Source: Actinomadura rubteroloni (lineage in GTDB: Bacteria; Actinomycetota; Actinomycetes; Streptosporangiales; Streptosporangiaceae). From it: DNA of 64,000 nucleotides. A program made the translations under genes and the position numbers. Below, one piece after another: positions 33,135 through 42,992 of this stretch (its first letter is position 1; the number at the start of each line of letters is the position of its first letter). Location: the NCBI RefSeq assembly GCF_002911665.1, contig NZ_MTBP01000002.1, positions 372,001 to 436,000 of the forward strand, given 5' to 3'. Under the pieces are notes generated by a model. That model had not been told where the DNA came from and ran no database searches. It saw only the letters and a program-made list of their open reading frames with translations.

Positions 33135-34343
33135 ATGACCGCCCCCGATACGAACGTGCCGGGCCTGCCGCGCCGCCGCCTGCTCCAGATCACCGCCGGG
33201 GCGGGCGGCGCGCTGGCGCTTCCGTTCGCCCCCGGCTCCGCCGCCGCCGACACGACGGGAAGCGGCATCGTCAAGCCGCTGCCGCCGGAGCTGTTCGTCC
33301 TGCGCGGCACCAACGCCGAGACGCGCTGGGAGGCGATGGCCGGGCAGGGATACCTCACCCCGATCGACCGGTTCTTCGTCCGCAACCACGTCGCCACGCC
33401 CCGGATCGACGCCGCGACCTGGCGGCTGCGGCTGTGGGGCGACGGGCTGCGCGGCGCGCCCGGCGAGGACCGCCCGGTCGAGTTCCGCTACCGGGACCTG
33501 CTGCGGCTGCCGTCCGAGACGATCACCGCGCGCATCGAGTGCACCGGCAACGCCCGCTCCCTCTTCACGACGCAGCAGGGCCAGAAGGTGTCGGGCACCG
33601 CGTGGGGGCTCGGCGCCGTCGGCGTGGCCCGCTGGCGCGGCGTCCGGTTGTCGGTGCTGCTGGAACGTGCCGGGATCACGCCCGACGCGGTGGACCTCCT
33701 GCCGCGCGGCCTCGACGCCGACTACGTGGACGCGGGCGAGAACCTCGGCCGCGTCCGCCGTCCGCTCCCCGTCGCCAAGGCCCGCAGGGACGTCCTGGTC
33801 GCCTACGAGATGAACGGGCGCCCGCTGCCGCCCGACCACGGGTTCCCGGCGCGGCTCGTCGTCCCGGACTGGGTCGGCATCGCGTCGATCAAGTGGCTCG
33901 GCGACATCCAGGTGTCCACGACACCGCTGGCGTCGCCGTGGAACACGCGCTACTACCGCTTCTTCGGCCCCGGCTACCCGTCCGAAGGCAGCGCGCCACT
34001 GACACGCGTGAACACCAAGAGCGCGTTCGAACTGCCGTGGGACGGAGAGGTCGGCGACATCGGCACCTTGCACGGACGGTCCTGGTCCGGCACCGGCCGC
34101 GTCACGGGCGTGTCGGTCAGCACGGACGGCGGCGCGTCCTGGCACCCCGCCCGCCTGCACGGACCCGGCCCCGCCCGCGCCTGGACCCGCTGGAGCCTCC
34201 CATGGCGCCCCGGTCCGGGCCGCTACGAACTACTAGCCCGCGCCACCGACGAAACAGGCACCGCACAGCCCGACGTCGCCCCCTACAACACGCTCGGCTA
34301 CCTCTTCGGCGCCGTAGCCCACCACCCGATCACCGTCCGCTAG
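33135..34343 (+). CDS. Tat-exported sulfite-oxidase-like molybdopterin oxidoreductase
   Basis: 402 aa. A Tat signal (PRRRLLQITAGAGGALALPF, cleavage after about residue 38) fits export of a folded cofactor protein. The Mo-pterin domain has FFVRNHVATP and IECTGNARS, where Cys136 is the expected Mo ligand, plus GTAWGLGAVGVARWRGVRL and GFPARLVVPDWVGIASIKWL. The C-terminal Ig-like dimerisation domain follows (from about 285; VTGVSVSTDGGASWHPARL). No heme domain. Likely oxidises sulfite or reduces an oxidised substrate at the outer membrane face, passing electrons to a separate carrier. ATG at 33135, divergent from xdhC; MocA normally serves xanthine-oxidase enzymes, so a functional link is uncertain. 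Confidence 0.9.
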   Translation: MTAPDTNVPGLPRRRLLQITAGAGGALALPFAPGSAAADTTGSGIVKPLPPELFVLRGTNAETRWEAMAGQGYLTPIDRFFVRNHVATPRIDAATWRLRLWGDGLRGAPGEDRPVEFRYRDLLRLPSETITARIECTGNARSLFTTQQGQKVSGTAWGLGAVGVARWRGVRLSVLLERAGITPDAVDLLPRGLDADYVDAGENLGRVRRPLPVAKARRDVLVAYEMNGRPLPPDHGFPARLVVPDWVGIASIKWLGDIQVSTTPLASPWNTRYYRFFGPGYPSEGSAPLTRVNTKSAFELPWDGEVGDIGTLHGRSWSGTGRVTGVSVSTDGGASWHPARLHGPGPARAWTRWSLPWRPGPGRYELLARATDETGTAQPDVAPYNTLGYLFGAVAHHPITVR

Positions 34344-34388
34344 CGACCGCTCCCCCGCAAGCCCGTCCGGCCGCCGCCGATCGGACCG

Positions 34389-34976
34389 TCAGCGAATGCG
34401 GCGCATCACCCGGGTCAGGTCGATTTCAAGATCGAAGGGGACGGTCAGCTTCATGACGTCGTGAAAAATGCCAGTAAGGGCATATTCACCCGCCTTGGGG
34501 TCCAACACATGGACATAAACGATGGACCGGTCACCATCGCGTTCAATACGCCAGAAGTGTTCAATTCCAGCACCGGCGTATTTGGCGGGCTTGATGAAGC
34601 GATCACGGCCGGCCGACTCCGGCGATACGGCCTCGATCGCCAGGATCAGATCCTGGGCGAAGTAGTGCGTCGAAGGCTCGTCCCGAGCGTACGCCTCGGC
34701 CGTCACGACACAGATGTCAGGCTCGGGCATCTCACGTTTGCCCAGCTTGACCGCGATTTCCCGTTCGACCTGCCACTGCGGCGGCGCCTGGCGCGCCAGC
34801 TCGGCCTTGACCACGTCGATGACACGAGAATGCCATTTCTGCTGCGGGCTCACGAAGACGAGGCTCCCGTCGATCAGCTCCGTGTGCCGGGGCAGATCAC
34901 CCATGTTCAGGAAGTCGTCCACGGTGAATCCACCTGGCGGGGGGGTAAGCCAGTGTGTCAGAGATTCGCCGCCCAT
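34389..34976 (-). CDS. Uma2-family putative nuclease
   Basis: 195 aa from the ATG at 34976 (a GTG 14 codons upstream is possible). The Uma2/DUF820 core is present: LPRHTELIDGSLVFVSPQ, EMPEPDICVVT with the catalytic-type Pro-Asp, LILAIEAVSPESAGRDRF with Glu, and KPAKYAGAGIEHFWRIER with Lys, a PD-(D/E)XK arrangement. These proteins are abundant in actinomycetes and cyanobacteria; nuclease activity is inferred from fold, and the biological role is unknown. The gene is less GC-rich and uses more A/T-ending codons than its neighbours, suggesting acquisition. Confidence 0.85.
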   Translation of the reverse strand: MGGESLTHWLTPPPGGFTVDDFLNMGDLPRHTELIDGSLVFVSPQQKWHSRVIDVVKAELARQAPPQWQVEREIAVKLGKREMPEPDICVVTAEAYARDEPSTHYFAQDLILAIEAVSPESAGRDRFIKPAKYAGAGIEHFWRIERDGDRSIVYVHVLDPKAGEYALTGIFHDVMKLTVPFDLEIDLTRVMRRIR

Positions 34977-35064
34977 ATCTTCACTTCCGGTGAGATGGCT
35001 AGTACAGAGAGCTGACACACCCAGTGTAGACCGACCGGGTGGAATCCGGGGCTCGGCGACGGCC

Positions 35065-35505
35065 CTAGGACGGCTCGGGGGTTCGGGCGTGGAGGAGGGA
35101 CTGGAGTTCGCGGAGGTCGCGGACGGCGCGGGTGCGTTCGGCGCCGTTGATGCCCATCGCGCTGATCGAGGTGCCGTCGGCGAGGTCGAGCGTCGGCCAC
35201 GGGTCGCCGACGTTCATGTCGGCGGCCACGACTTCGGCCCAGGCGAGGCGGCGGGTGCGGAAGGCGTTGACGACCGTCAGGCCGGACGCGTCCGCCACGA
35301 CGCGGCAGCGCGCCAGCATGTGCAGCACCCAGGCGCAGAACAGCCCGAACAGGACGAGCATCGTCCGGTCGAACGTCTTGAACTGCGGCGCCACCACCGC
35401 GGCGAGCGCGATCATGCCGAGCATGAACACGCCCGCCGCGGCGTAGGCGATGATCCGGGTCGTGCGCGGGCGCCACACGACCGGCAGCGGAGGAGCGTCA
35501 GTCAA
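35065..35505 (-). CDS. PH-domain membrane protein
   Basis: 146 aa. Two membrane helices (AYAAAGVFMLGMIALAAVV and MLVLFGLFCAWVLHMLA) are followed by a soluble PH-like beta domain starting CRVVADASGLTVVNAFRTRRLAWAEVVAADM, with the Trp and Glu of the family. Such proteins sit next to hisG in many actinobacteria; function unknown. The reading frame begins with a TTG at 35505, which overlaps the hisG stop by 8 bp; the start is moderately sure because no ATG or GTG fits better. Confidence 0.78.
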   Translation of the reverse strand: MTDAPPLPVVWRPRTTRIIAYAAAGVFMLGMIALAAVVAPQFKTFDRTMLVLFGLFCAWVLHMLARCRVVADASGLTVVNAFRTRRLAWAEVVAADMNVGDPWPTLDLADGTSISAMGINGAERTRAVRDLRELQSLLHARTPEPS

Positions 35506-36370
35506 CGATCTTGGAGATCGGGATTTCGAGGATGTCGTGCGCCCCGGCCGCCTTGAGCGCCGGGATCAGCGTGTTGACGCCGCGCTTGGCGACGACGCCC
35601 TCCACGGCGTTGTCCCCGCCGGCGAGCGACGTCACGGTCGGCGACGACAGCGACGGCATGATGTCGAGGACGTCCCGCAGGTTCTCCTGCGCGACGTTCA
35701 GCTTGAGCAGCACGTTGCCGCGCGCCCGGATCGCGCCCTGGAGCAGCAGCGCGATGTCCTCCATCGCGGCGCGCTTGGCCGGGTCCTCGTAGGCTTCGCG
35801 GTTGGCGACCAGCTCGGTGTGGCTGACGAGCAGCGTGTCGAGGATGCGCAGTCCGTTCTTGCGGAGCGACGAGCCGGTCTCGGTGAGGTCGACGATGACG
35901 TCCACGATGTCGGGGACCTTGGCCTCGGTCGCGCCGTAGGACGGGACGACCTTCGCCTTCACCCCGTGCTTCTCCAGGAAGCGCCGCGTCATCTCCGGGA
36001 ACTCGGTGGAGATCCGGACGCCCTCGGGCAGGTCGGACACGGCCTGCCACGGCGCGTCGTTGGGCACTGCCATGATCACGCGGACGGGGTTGGACGTCGC
36101 CTTGGAGTACTGGAGCTGCCCGAGGCTGACGATGTCGGAGTCGGTCTCGGTGATCCAGTCGCGGCCGGTGATGCCGAGGTCGAACAGGCCCTGTTCGAGG
36201 TAGGTCGGGATCTCCTGCGGGCGCAGGACGCGGACGCGGTCGATGCGGGGGTCGTCGATGGACGCGCGGTAGTCGCGGTCGGACGTGCGCCGGACGGTGA
36301 GGTCGGCGGCGTCGAACAGCGCCATCGTCGCCTTCTCCAGCGACCCCTTGGGCAGAACGAGAGACAGCAC
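35498..36370 (-). CDS. hisG: ATP phosphoribosyltransferase, long form
   Basis: 290 aa. First committed step of histidine synthesis: ATP plus PRPP to phosphoribosyl-ATP. It has the HisG_L layout: LPKGSLEKATMALFDAADL, the periplasmic-binding-like catalytic core (FDLGITGRDWI; DVIVDLTETGSSLRKNGLRIL, the PRPP-binding loop), and a C-terminal regulatory domain (about 215-290, LSSPTVTSLAGG) that mediates feedback inhibition by histidine. The GTG at 36370 is preceded by GAAAGG. It lies 46 bp after ribH; in Streptomyces I recall hisE occupying this spot, but no hisE is present here. Confidence 0.95.
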   Translation of the reverse strand: MLSLVLPKGSLEKATMALFDAADLTVRRTSDRDYRASIDDPRIDRVRVLRPQEIPTYLEQGLFDLGITGRDWITETDSDIVSLGQLQYSKATSNPVRVIMAVPNDAPWQAVSDLPEGVRISTEFPEMTRRFLEKHGVKAKVVPSYGATEAKVPDIVDVIVDLTETGSSLRKNGLRILDTLLVSHTELVANREAYEDPAKRAAMEDIALLLQGAIRARGNVLLKLNVAQENLRDVLDIMPSLSSPTVTSLAGGDNAVEGVVAKRGVNTLIPALKAAGAHDILEIPISKIVD

Positions 36371-36416
36371 GGTGGATGAGCCTTTCACAGACGGGACGAG
36401 CAGGAACCGGTGGCGA

Positions 36417-38798
<2,382 letters not shown>

Positions 38799-38802
<4 letters not shown>

Positions 38803-39398
38803 GGCGCGACCCGGTCGCCGAGCATCCGCTCGACGTACTTGGCGACGACGTCCACTTCCAGGTTCACCGGGTCGCCGGGGACCTTGTGGCCGAGCGTGGT
38901 GAGGTCGAGCGTGGTCGGGATGAGCGACACGCTGAACCGGTCTTTCGTCGCCTCCACGACGGTGAGGCTGATGCCGTCGACCGTGATGGAGCCCTTGTCC
39001 ACGACGTAGCGGGCCAGGTCCTCGGGGAGGGAGAACGTGACGACGTCCCAGCGCTCGCCGGGCTCGCGGGAGATCAGGGTGCCGACGCCGTCCACATGGC
39101 CCTGGACGAGGTGGCCGCCGAGCCGGTCGTTCAGCCGGACGGGACGTTCCAGGTTGACGCGGGAGCCCGCTTTCAGCGCGCCGAGGGAGGACCGGTCCAG
39201 GGTCTCCTTCATGACGTCGGCGGTGAAGATCCCGTCGCGCGTCTCCACGACGGTGAGACAGACGCCGTTGACGGCGATCGACGCGCCGTGCACGGCGTCC
39301 TCGGTGACGAGCGGGCCGCGGATCGCGAGCCGCGCCGAGTCGGCGAGCGGCTCGACCGCCGTGATCTCGCCGAGTTCCTCGACGATGCCGGTGAACAT
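38799..39398 (-). CDS. ribE: Riboflavin synthase alpha chain
   Basis: 199 aa. Dismutates two lumazines to riboflavin. The two tandem lumazine-binding repeats are visible: [12 protein letters not shown] ... [10 protein letters not shown] in repeat one (about 1-95) and [13 protein letters not shown] ... [15 protein letters not shown] in repeat two (about 96-190). The ATG at 39398 follows CAGGAGG and GGGAG. First gene of the riboflavin operon. The FMN riboswitch ends about 95 bp upstream, with a strong hairpin between. Confidence 0.97.
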
Positions 39399-39466
39399 GT
39401 CTCCCGGGCCTCCTGACCGTTCCAGGCGAGGCTCCGGGGATGTTTTCCCGCATGATGCGAGGACAC

Positions 39467-39491
39467 GTCACCCCTGGTACGCAGGGGTGAC
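39467..39491 (-). terminator. Perfect hairpin downstream of the FMN riboswitch (expression platform)
   Basis: On the minus strand GTCACCCCTG (39491-39482) pairs with CAGGGGTGAC (39476-39467) around a 5-base loop, directly after the FMN aptamer and about 70 bp before ribE. It may act as an intrinsic or Rho-linked terminator switched by FMN; no U-run is present. Confidence 0.6.
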
Positions 39492-39492
39492 T

Positions 39493-39624
39493 CGCGCGCT
39501 GCCTCCCATCCGGACTTTCACCGTCGGTCCCGGAATTCCACCGGGTCAACCGGCCGATGGCTTCGGCCGGGTCGCGGACTGTCACCGCCGGTTCGGACTT
39601 TCACCGACCCCGGAGCACGCGTTT
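39493..39624 (-). ncRNA. FMN riboswitch (RFN element)
   Basis: The minus strand carries the full RFN consensus: the closing stem GCGTGCTCCGGGG..., then GGTGAAAGTCCGAACCGGCGG, TGACAGTCCGCGACCC, a variable GGCCG hairpin, GGTTGACCCGGTGGAATTCC, ACCGACGGTGAAAGTCCGGA and the final GGGAGGCAGCGCG. The paired GTGAAAGTCCG motifs form the FMN-binding six-way junction. FMN binding should reduce expression of the ribE-ribM-ribBA-ribH operon 95 bp downstream. Confidence 0.96.
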
Positions 39625-39775
39625 CACTGCTTGCCAACCAGTGTGCCACGACCGACATTCCCGTCCCTATGTGGGATTCCCCACGGTGGGACATTTCGGA
39701 CGCCCCACCGACCGCACGGCCCACGCGACGCGCCCCACCTCGGCCGCCCGACCGCGCGGCCGGCCCGACATGCGT

Positions 39776-39807
39776 CGGCCGCCCGAAAGTCAGCTTTCGG
39801 GCGGCCG
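39776..39807 (-). terminator. rpe terminator hairpin
   Basis: A 14-bp perfect inverted repeat, CGGCCGCCCGAAAG (39776-39789) and CTTTCGGGCGGCCG (39794-39807), with a 4-base loop, begins 12 bp after the rpe stop. It separates rpe from the riboswitch-controlled riboflavin operon on the same strand. Confidence 0.85.
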
Positions 39808-39819
39808 GAACGTGCGTCG

Positions 39820-40500
39820 TCAGGCCCAGCCGGCGGCCTCGGTCGCCTTCTCGGCCTGGGCGCGCAGGCGGCGCGCGGCCTCGGCGGGGTCGTCGGCGCC
39901 GTAGACGGCGCTGCCCGCGACGAAGACGTCCGCGCCCGCCTCGGCGCAGCGCTCGATGGTCTCGGCGCTGACGCCGCCGTCCACCTGGAGCCAGACGGGC
40001 AGGTCGCGGTCCTTGATGAGGGCGCGGGCGCGGCGGACCTTGGGCAGCACGACGTCCAGGAACTTCTGGCCGCCGAAGCCGGGCTCCACGGTCATCAGCA
40101 GCAGCATGTCGATCTCGCCGAACAGGTCCGCGTACGGCTCGATGGCCGTCGCGGGGTTGATCCCGAGGGACGCGCGGGCACCGGCCGAGCGGATGGCCCG
40201 CAGCGTCCGGATGGGCGCCTTGGCGGCCTCCGCGTGGATCGTGACGCTGCCCGCCCCGACCTCGGCGAACCGCGGCGCCCACCGGTCCGGGTCCTCGATC
40301 ATGAGGTGGCAGTCGAGGGGGATCGGGCTCGTCCGGAGCAGCGCCTCCACGACCGGGAGCCCGATCGTGAGGTTGGGGACGAAGTGGTTGTCCATGACGT
40401 CGACGTGGACCCAGTCGGCGGCATCGGCGACGCGGTTGACGTCGTCGGCCAGATGGGCGAAGTCGGCGGACAGGATGCTGGGTGAGATCTGCGGAGCCAT
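39820..40500 (-). CDS. rpe: Ribulose-phosphate 3-epimerase
   Basis: 226 aa TIM barrel of the pentose phosphate pathway, interconverting ribulose-5-P and xylulose-5-P. Motifs: [35 protein letters not shown] (metal ligands), [28 protein letters not shown] and [12 protein letters not shown] (phosphate-binding end). ATG at 40500. It appears to be transcribed alone and ends in a strong hairpin at 39776-39807. Confidence 0.97.
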   Translation of the reverse strand: MAPQISPSILSADFAHLADDVNRVADAADWVHVDVMDNHFVPNLTIGLPVVEALLRTSPIPLDCHLMIEDPDRWAPRFAEVGAGSVTIHAEAAKAPIRTLRAIRSAGARASLGINPATAIEPYADLFGEIDMLLLMTVEPGFGGQKFLDVVLPKVRRARALIKDRDLPVWLQVDGGVSAETIERCAEAGADVFVAGSAVYGADDPAEAARRLRAQAEKATEAAGWA

Positions 40501-40581
40501 GATGCCGAAAGTCTAGATGCGCCCGTCCCGCCCCTCCTCACCCGCCCGAGGGAGAGCACGGGTGACCCGGCCGCCGAGGAC

Positions 40582-40616
40582 CCTCCGGCCGGGCGCGCGA
40601 ACCGCCCGGCCGGAGG
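40582..40616 (-). terminator. Terminator hairpin after the BldC-like gene
   Basis: A 14-bp perfect inverted repeat, CCTCCGGCCGGGCG (40582-40595) and CGCCCGGCCGGAGG (40603-40616), with a 7-base loop, begins 12 bp after the BldC-like stop and insulates rpe from it. Confidence 0.85.
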
Positions 40617-40627
40617 ATCGCGGACGC

Positions 40628-40960
40628 TCAGGCGCCGGCGAGCGCCCGCATGACGGCGGACGGGTCGCCGTCGAAGTAGTCCCGGACGACGCTCTGGAGC
40701 ACCGCCAGCGCCCGCAGGCCGGGCACGAACTCGGCCTCCTCACGCGGAACGGCGGGCTCCTTGGCGTTCCCGATCTTCAACAACTCGTGAATCTCGGTCG
40801 CGTGATACCGCCGGTGACCCGACGGCAGGGTGATCGGATTGAGGGTCCCGGTCCTGGCCCACCGCGTGACGGTCTTCGGATCGACGCGGAAGAACTGCGC
40901 CACCTCCGACGGCGTGTAGAGGGTCGGCTGCTTGTGCTCGTTGTCTTTGCTCATCGCCAT
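40628..40960 (-). CDS. BldC-like MerR-type helix-turn-helix protein with C-terminal extension
   Basis: 110 aa. Residues 13-62 (LYTPSEVAQFFRVDPKTVTR, then TLPSGHRRYHATEIHELL) match the BldC/MerR winged helix, including the VDPKTVTRWA recognition helix and GHRRY wing. BldC itself is about 68 residues; this paralogue adds about 45 residues (66-110) ending FVPGLRALAVLQSVVRDYFDG, predicted helical. BldC proteins bind DNA head-to-tail on direct repeats and time development. The ATG at 40960 or the one two codons later could be used. A strong terminator follows. Confidence 0.85.
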   Translation of the reverse strand: MAMSKDNEHKQPTLYTPSEVAQFFRVDPKTVTRWARTGTLNPITLPSGHRRYHATEIHELLKIGNAKEPAVPREEAEFVPGLRALAVLQSVVRDYFDGDPSAVMRALAGA

Positions 40961-41286
40961 GTGTTCTCGTTCGAGACGGTTGGTACTTCGGACAAACCTC
41001 GGATCCGCGCCGACCAGCCGAACGGCAATGCCGTGCGCAGCCCGAAGGCGTTTGAATGCCGCGAACGCGGCGACCGGGCGGGGCCTCCGGGTGGAGCCCC
41101 CTCACCGGAACCGGCGGACGATCGCGTCGGCCCACCCCACCCGGAGGAGTTACCAGGCCGGGGCCTGACGGAAGAAGATCGCGACGGCGCGGACAAGCGC
41201 CGGGCCGGACGATTCCCTGCGGCGAAGCGTGCGATCCCCTCGGGCGACATAGCCGGCCGCGCTGACGGGAAATCGTCCGTTCGAGC
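40961..41286. other. 326-bp gap without a recognisable gene
   Basis: This stretch lies between the BldC-like gene start and the stop of the small unrecognised gene. It should hold the BldC-like promoter. Short reading frames cross it on both strands, but none has a good ribosome binding site or resembles a protein family. An imperfect inverted repeat, GTCTCGAACGAGAAC on the minus strand, lies just upstream of the BldC-like start (40962-40976). Confidence 0.5.
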
Positions 41287-41610
41287 TCAGTAGTCGGGGT
41301 GGCGGGAGATACCGAGAAGCTCCGCGACGGCCCGCGCCGCCGGGACGGGGTGCCCCGCCGGTCCGATCACCTTGCGCGGGTCGAAGCCGACGACGAGGGA
41401 CCAGCCCTCGTACGTCAGGTCGCAGCCCACGTCCACGTGGTGAGCGCGCCATTCGACGCGCAGCGTGGGCGGCAGTTGGGCCTTGAACCGCGAGATCTGG
41501 CAGGTGACGTCCGGGTACCGCTCCCGCAGCGTGAGACTCAACGCCGCCAGGAACGTGGTGCGCTGGTTCGCGGGCTGCGGTTCCTGGTCCGCAGCCTGGA
41601 CGATCGACAT
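41287..41610 (-). CDS. Small protein of unknown function, divergent from the Scr1 regulator
   Basis: 107 aa from the ATG at 41610, which is preceded by a near-ideal GAAGGAGGTAAGG ribosome binding site; nine further codons upstream are possible but less likely. Contains LAALSLTLRERYPDVTCQIS, RVEWRAHHVDVGCDLTYEGW and VVGFDPRKVIGP, with a C-terminal AVAELLGISRHPDY helix. No signal peptide or membrane helix. I do not recognise the family by name. It is head-to-head with the Scr1-type gene across 222 bp and may belong to that module. Confidence 0.7.
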   Translation of the reverse strand: MSIVQAADQEPQPANQRTTFLAALSLTLRERYPDVTCQISRFKAQLPPTLRVEWRAHHVDVGCDLTYEGWSLVVGFDPRKVIGPAGHPVPAARAVAELLGISRHPDY

Positions 41611-41832
41611 CCTTACCTCCTTCACACGGATGGGCATTCGTACAATTCGCCAGGTTTGCCGCGATTCTCGGCCGACGGGTCCGCTGAGTGGATCGCTGGA
41701 AACCTGCGGAAACGGCTATGCGTTTCGGTGAATGCCCGCCCATCATGTGCCGCCGGGACTACGCTCGGCCACGAACCCCGATCGCCTTCGCAACAACCAA
41801 GATCACTCACGGACAACCCCCCGGAGGAGCAG

Positions 41833-42663
41833 ATGTCCGGCGACGACGAATTCACACGCGACCCTCTCGTCCGGGCGGCTGGCGAAGTCATCCGCGCCCA
41901 TCGCGAGGCGGCAGGGCTTTCCAGAATCGAACTCGCCCAGACTCTCGGCTGCACGCCCCAGTGGATCGAGGCGCTGGAGGCGGGCCGCAAGCCGCTGAGC
42001 GAACCCACCGCCGATGACCTCGACACCTTCTTCAAGACTCCGGGCCGACTTTTCTGGACGCTCTGGACGGAGATCAAGAAGGAAGGCAAGCACCGCGCCC
42101 AACTCCCAGGCTTTGAGGGCTTCGTGGAGCAGGAAGCGAGCGCGGTGTCGATCGACTGCTTCGCGCCACAGGCCATACCCGGCCTTCTCCAAACGGAGGC
42201 GTATGCCCGGGCCGTGATGGATACCAACAAGCCAGCTGACCAGCGAGAAGTACTGGTCAAGGAGCGCATGGACCGGCAAGGGATACTCGGCCGCCCTATG
42301 CCACCTCGCGCATGGTTCGTGATCGAGGAAGCCGTTCTTCACCGACCCGTCGGAGGCTCCCAAGTGATGCGCGAGCAGCTGAAGCGATTGCTCGATCTCG
42401 CGAGCGCCATCCAGAACATCCAGGTAAGGATCTTGCCTCTCGCCTCGGTCACCTGGGCGAGTCTCGATGGCTCGTTCATCATTCTTGGCTTCGCCGACAG
42501 CTCCCAGACCGCTTACTTTGAGTCGCCAGACCGCGGCAGTCTGATCAACATCCCACCCAGGGTGACGGCCGCCGCAGTACGCTTCAGCCTTGTGATGGGC
42601 GAGGCGCTGCCTGCCAGCGCCTCCCGCAAGCTGATCCACAAGGCGCTGGAGGACTACTCATGA
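41833..42663 (+). CDS. Scr1-family XRE regulator (HTH plus DUF5753)
   Basis: 276 aa. An N-terminal XRE helix-turn-helix spans about 12-68 (LVRAAGEVIRAHREAAGLSR, then QTLGCTPQWIEALEAGRKPL). The C-terminal DUF5753 domain is recognised by EQEASAVSIDCFAPQAIPGL and LQTEAYARAVM, ERMDRQGILGR and VRILPLASVTWASLDGSFII. This is the DNA-binding half of the Scr1/Scr2 toxin-antitoxin-like pairs that streptomycetes and relatives carry in many copies; the partner is the DUF397 protein. ATG at 41833 follows CCGGAGGAGCAG. The stop overlaps the DUF397 start by 4 bp (ATGA). Confidence 0.92.
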   Translation: MSGDDEFTRDPLVRAAGEVIRAHREAAGLSRIELAQTLGCTPQWIEALEAGRKPLSEPTADDLDTFFKTPGRLFWTLWTEIKKEGKHRAQLPGFEGFVEQEASAVSIDCFAPQAIPGLLQTEAYARAVMDTNKPADQREVLVKERMDRQGILGRPMPPRAWFVIEEAVLHRPVGGSQVMREQLKRLLDLASAIQNIQVRILPLASVTWASLDGSFIILGFADSSQTAYFESPDRGSLINIPPRVTAAAVRFSLVMGEALPASASRKLIHKALEDYS

Positions 42664-42872
42664 ACAACCCCGACCTGTCGGCTGCGGCCTGGCGCAAGAG
42701 CACCCGCAGCACGGGCCAGGGCGGAGAGTGCGTGGAGCTGGCGCAGGCTGCCCGCGTGGTGGGCGTCCGTGACAGCAAGGCTCCTGAAGCCGGTCACCTG
42801 GCCCTCCCGATCGAGTCGGCGACGGCGTTCTTGGACCGCGTCAAGACCGGTGCCCTCGACGCCGGCTGGTAA
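42660..42872 (+). CDS. DUF397 protein, first copy
   Basis: 70 aa, the normal size of DUF397 proteins (Scr2-type partner). The first half contains AWRKSTRSTGQGGECVELA and the second half VVGVRDSKAPEAGHLALPIE, then AFLDRVKTGALDAGW, the full DUF397 consensus. The ATG at 42660 overlaps the Scr1 stop by 4 bp, so the pair is translationally coupled. A terminator hairpin follows at 42890-42921. The 3' half and the following terminator are duplicated at 43151-43420. Confidence 0.93.
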   Translation: MNNPDLSAAAWRKSTRSTGQGGECVELAQAARVVGVRDSKAPEAGHLALPIESATAFLDRVKTGALDAGW

Positions 42873-42889
42873 TCCCCCGCACGACTCCC

Positions 42890-42921
42890 CGAGGCCCCTC
42901 CCCACCGGGGACGGGGCCTCG
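42890..42921 (+). terminator. Terminator hairpin after the first DUF397 gene
   Basis: CGAGGCCCC (42890-42898) pairs with GGGGCCTCG (42913-42921), extended inside by TCCCC/GGGGA, 17 bp after the stop. The same hairpin is repeated, slightly diverged, after the second DUF397 gene. Confidence 0.85.
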
Positions 42922-42992
42922 TCCCGTCTAACGATCACGGCCAGCGGGTACAGCAGCCGACGAGTTAACCCCCCACCTCACCGGAGGACTCG

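Noticed and set aside
40951..41250. 99-codon minus-strand frame in the gap upstream of the BldC-like gene
   Set aside because: Ser/Arg/Pro-rich, no ribosome binding site, overlaps the start of the BldC-like gene and no family match.
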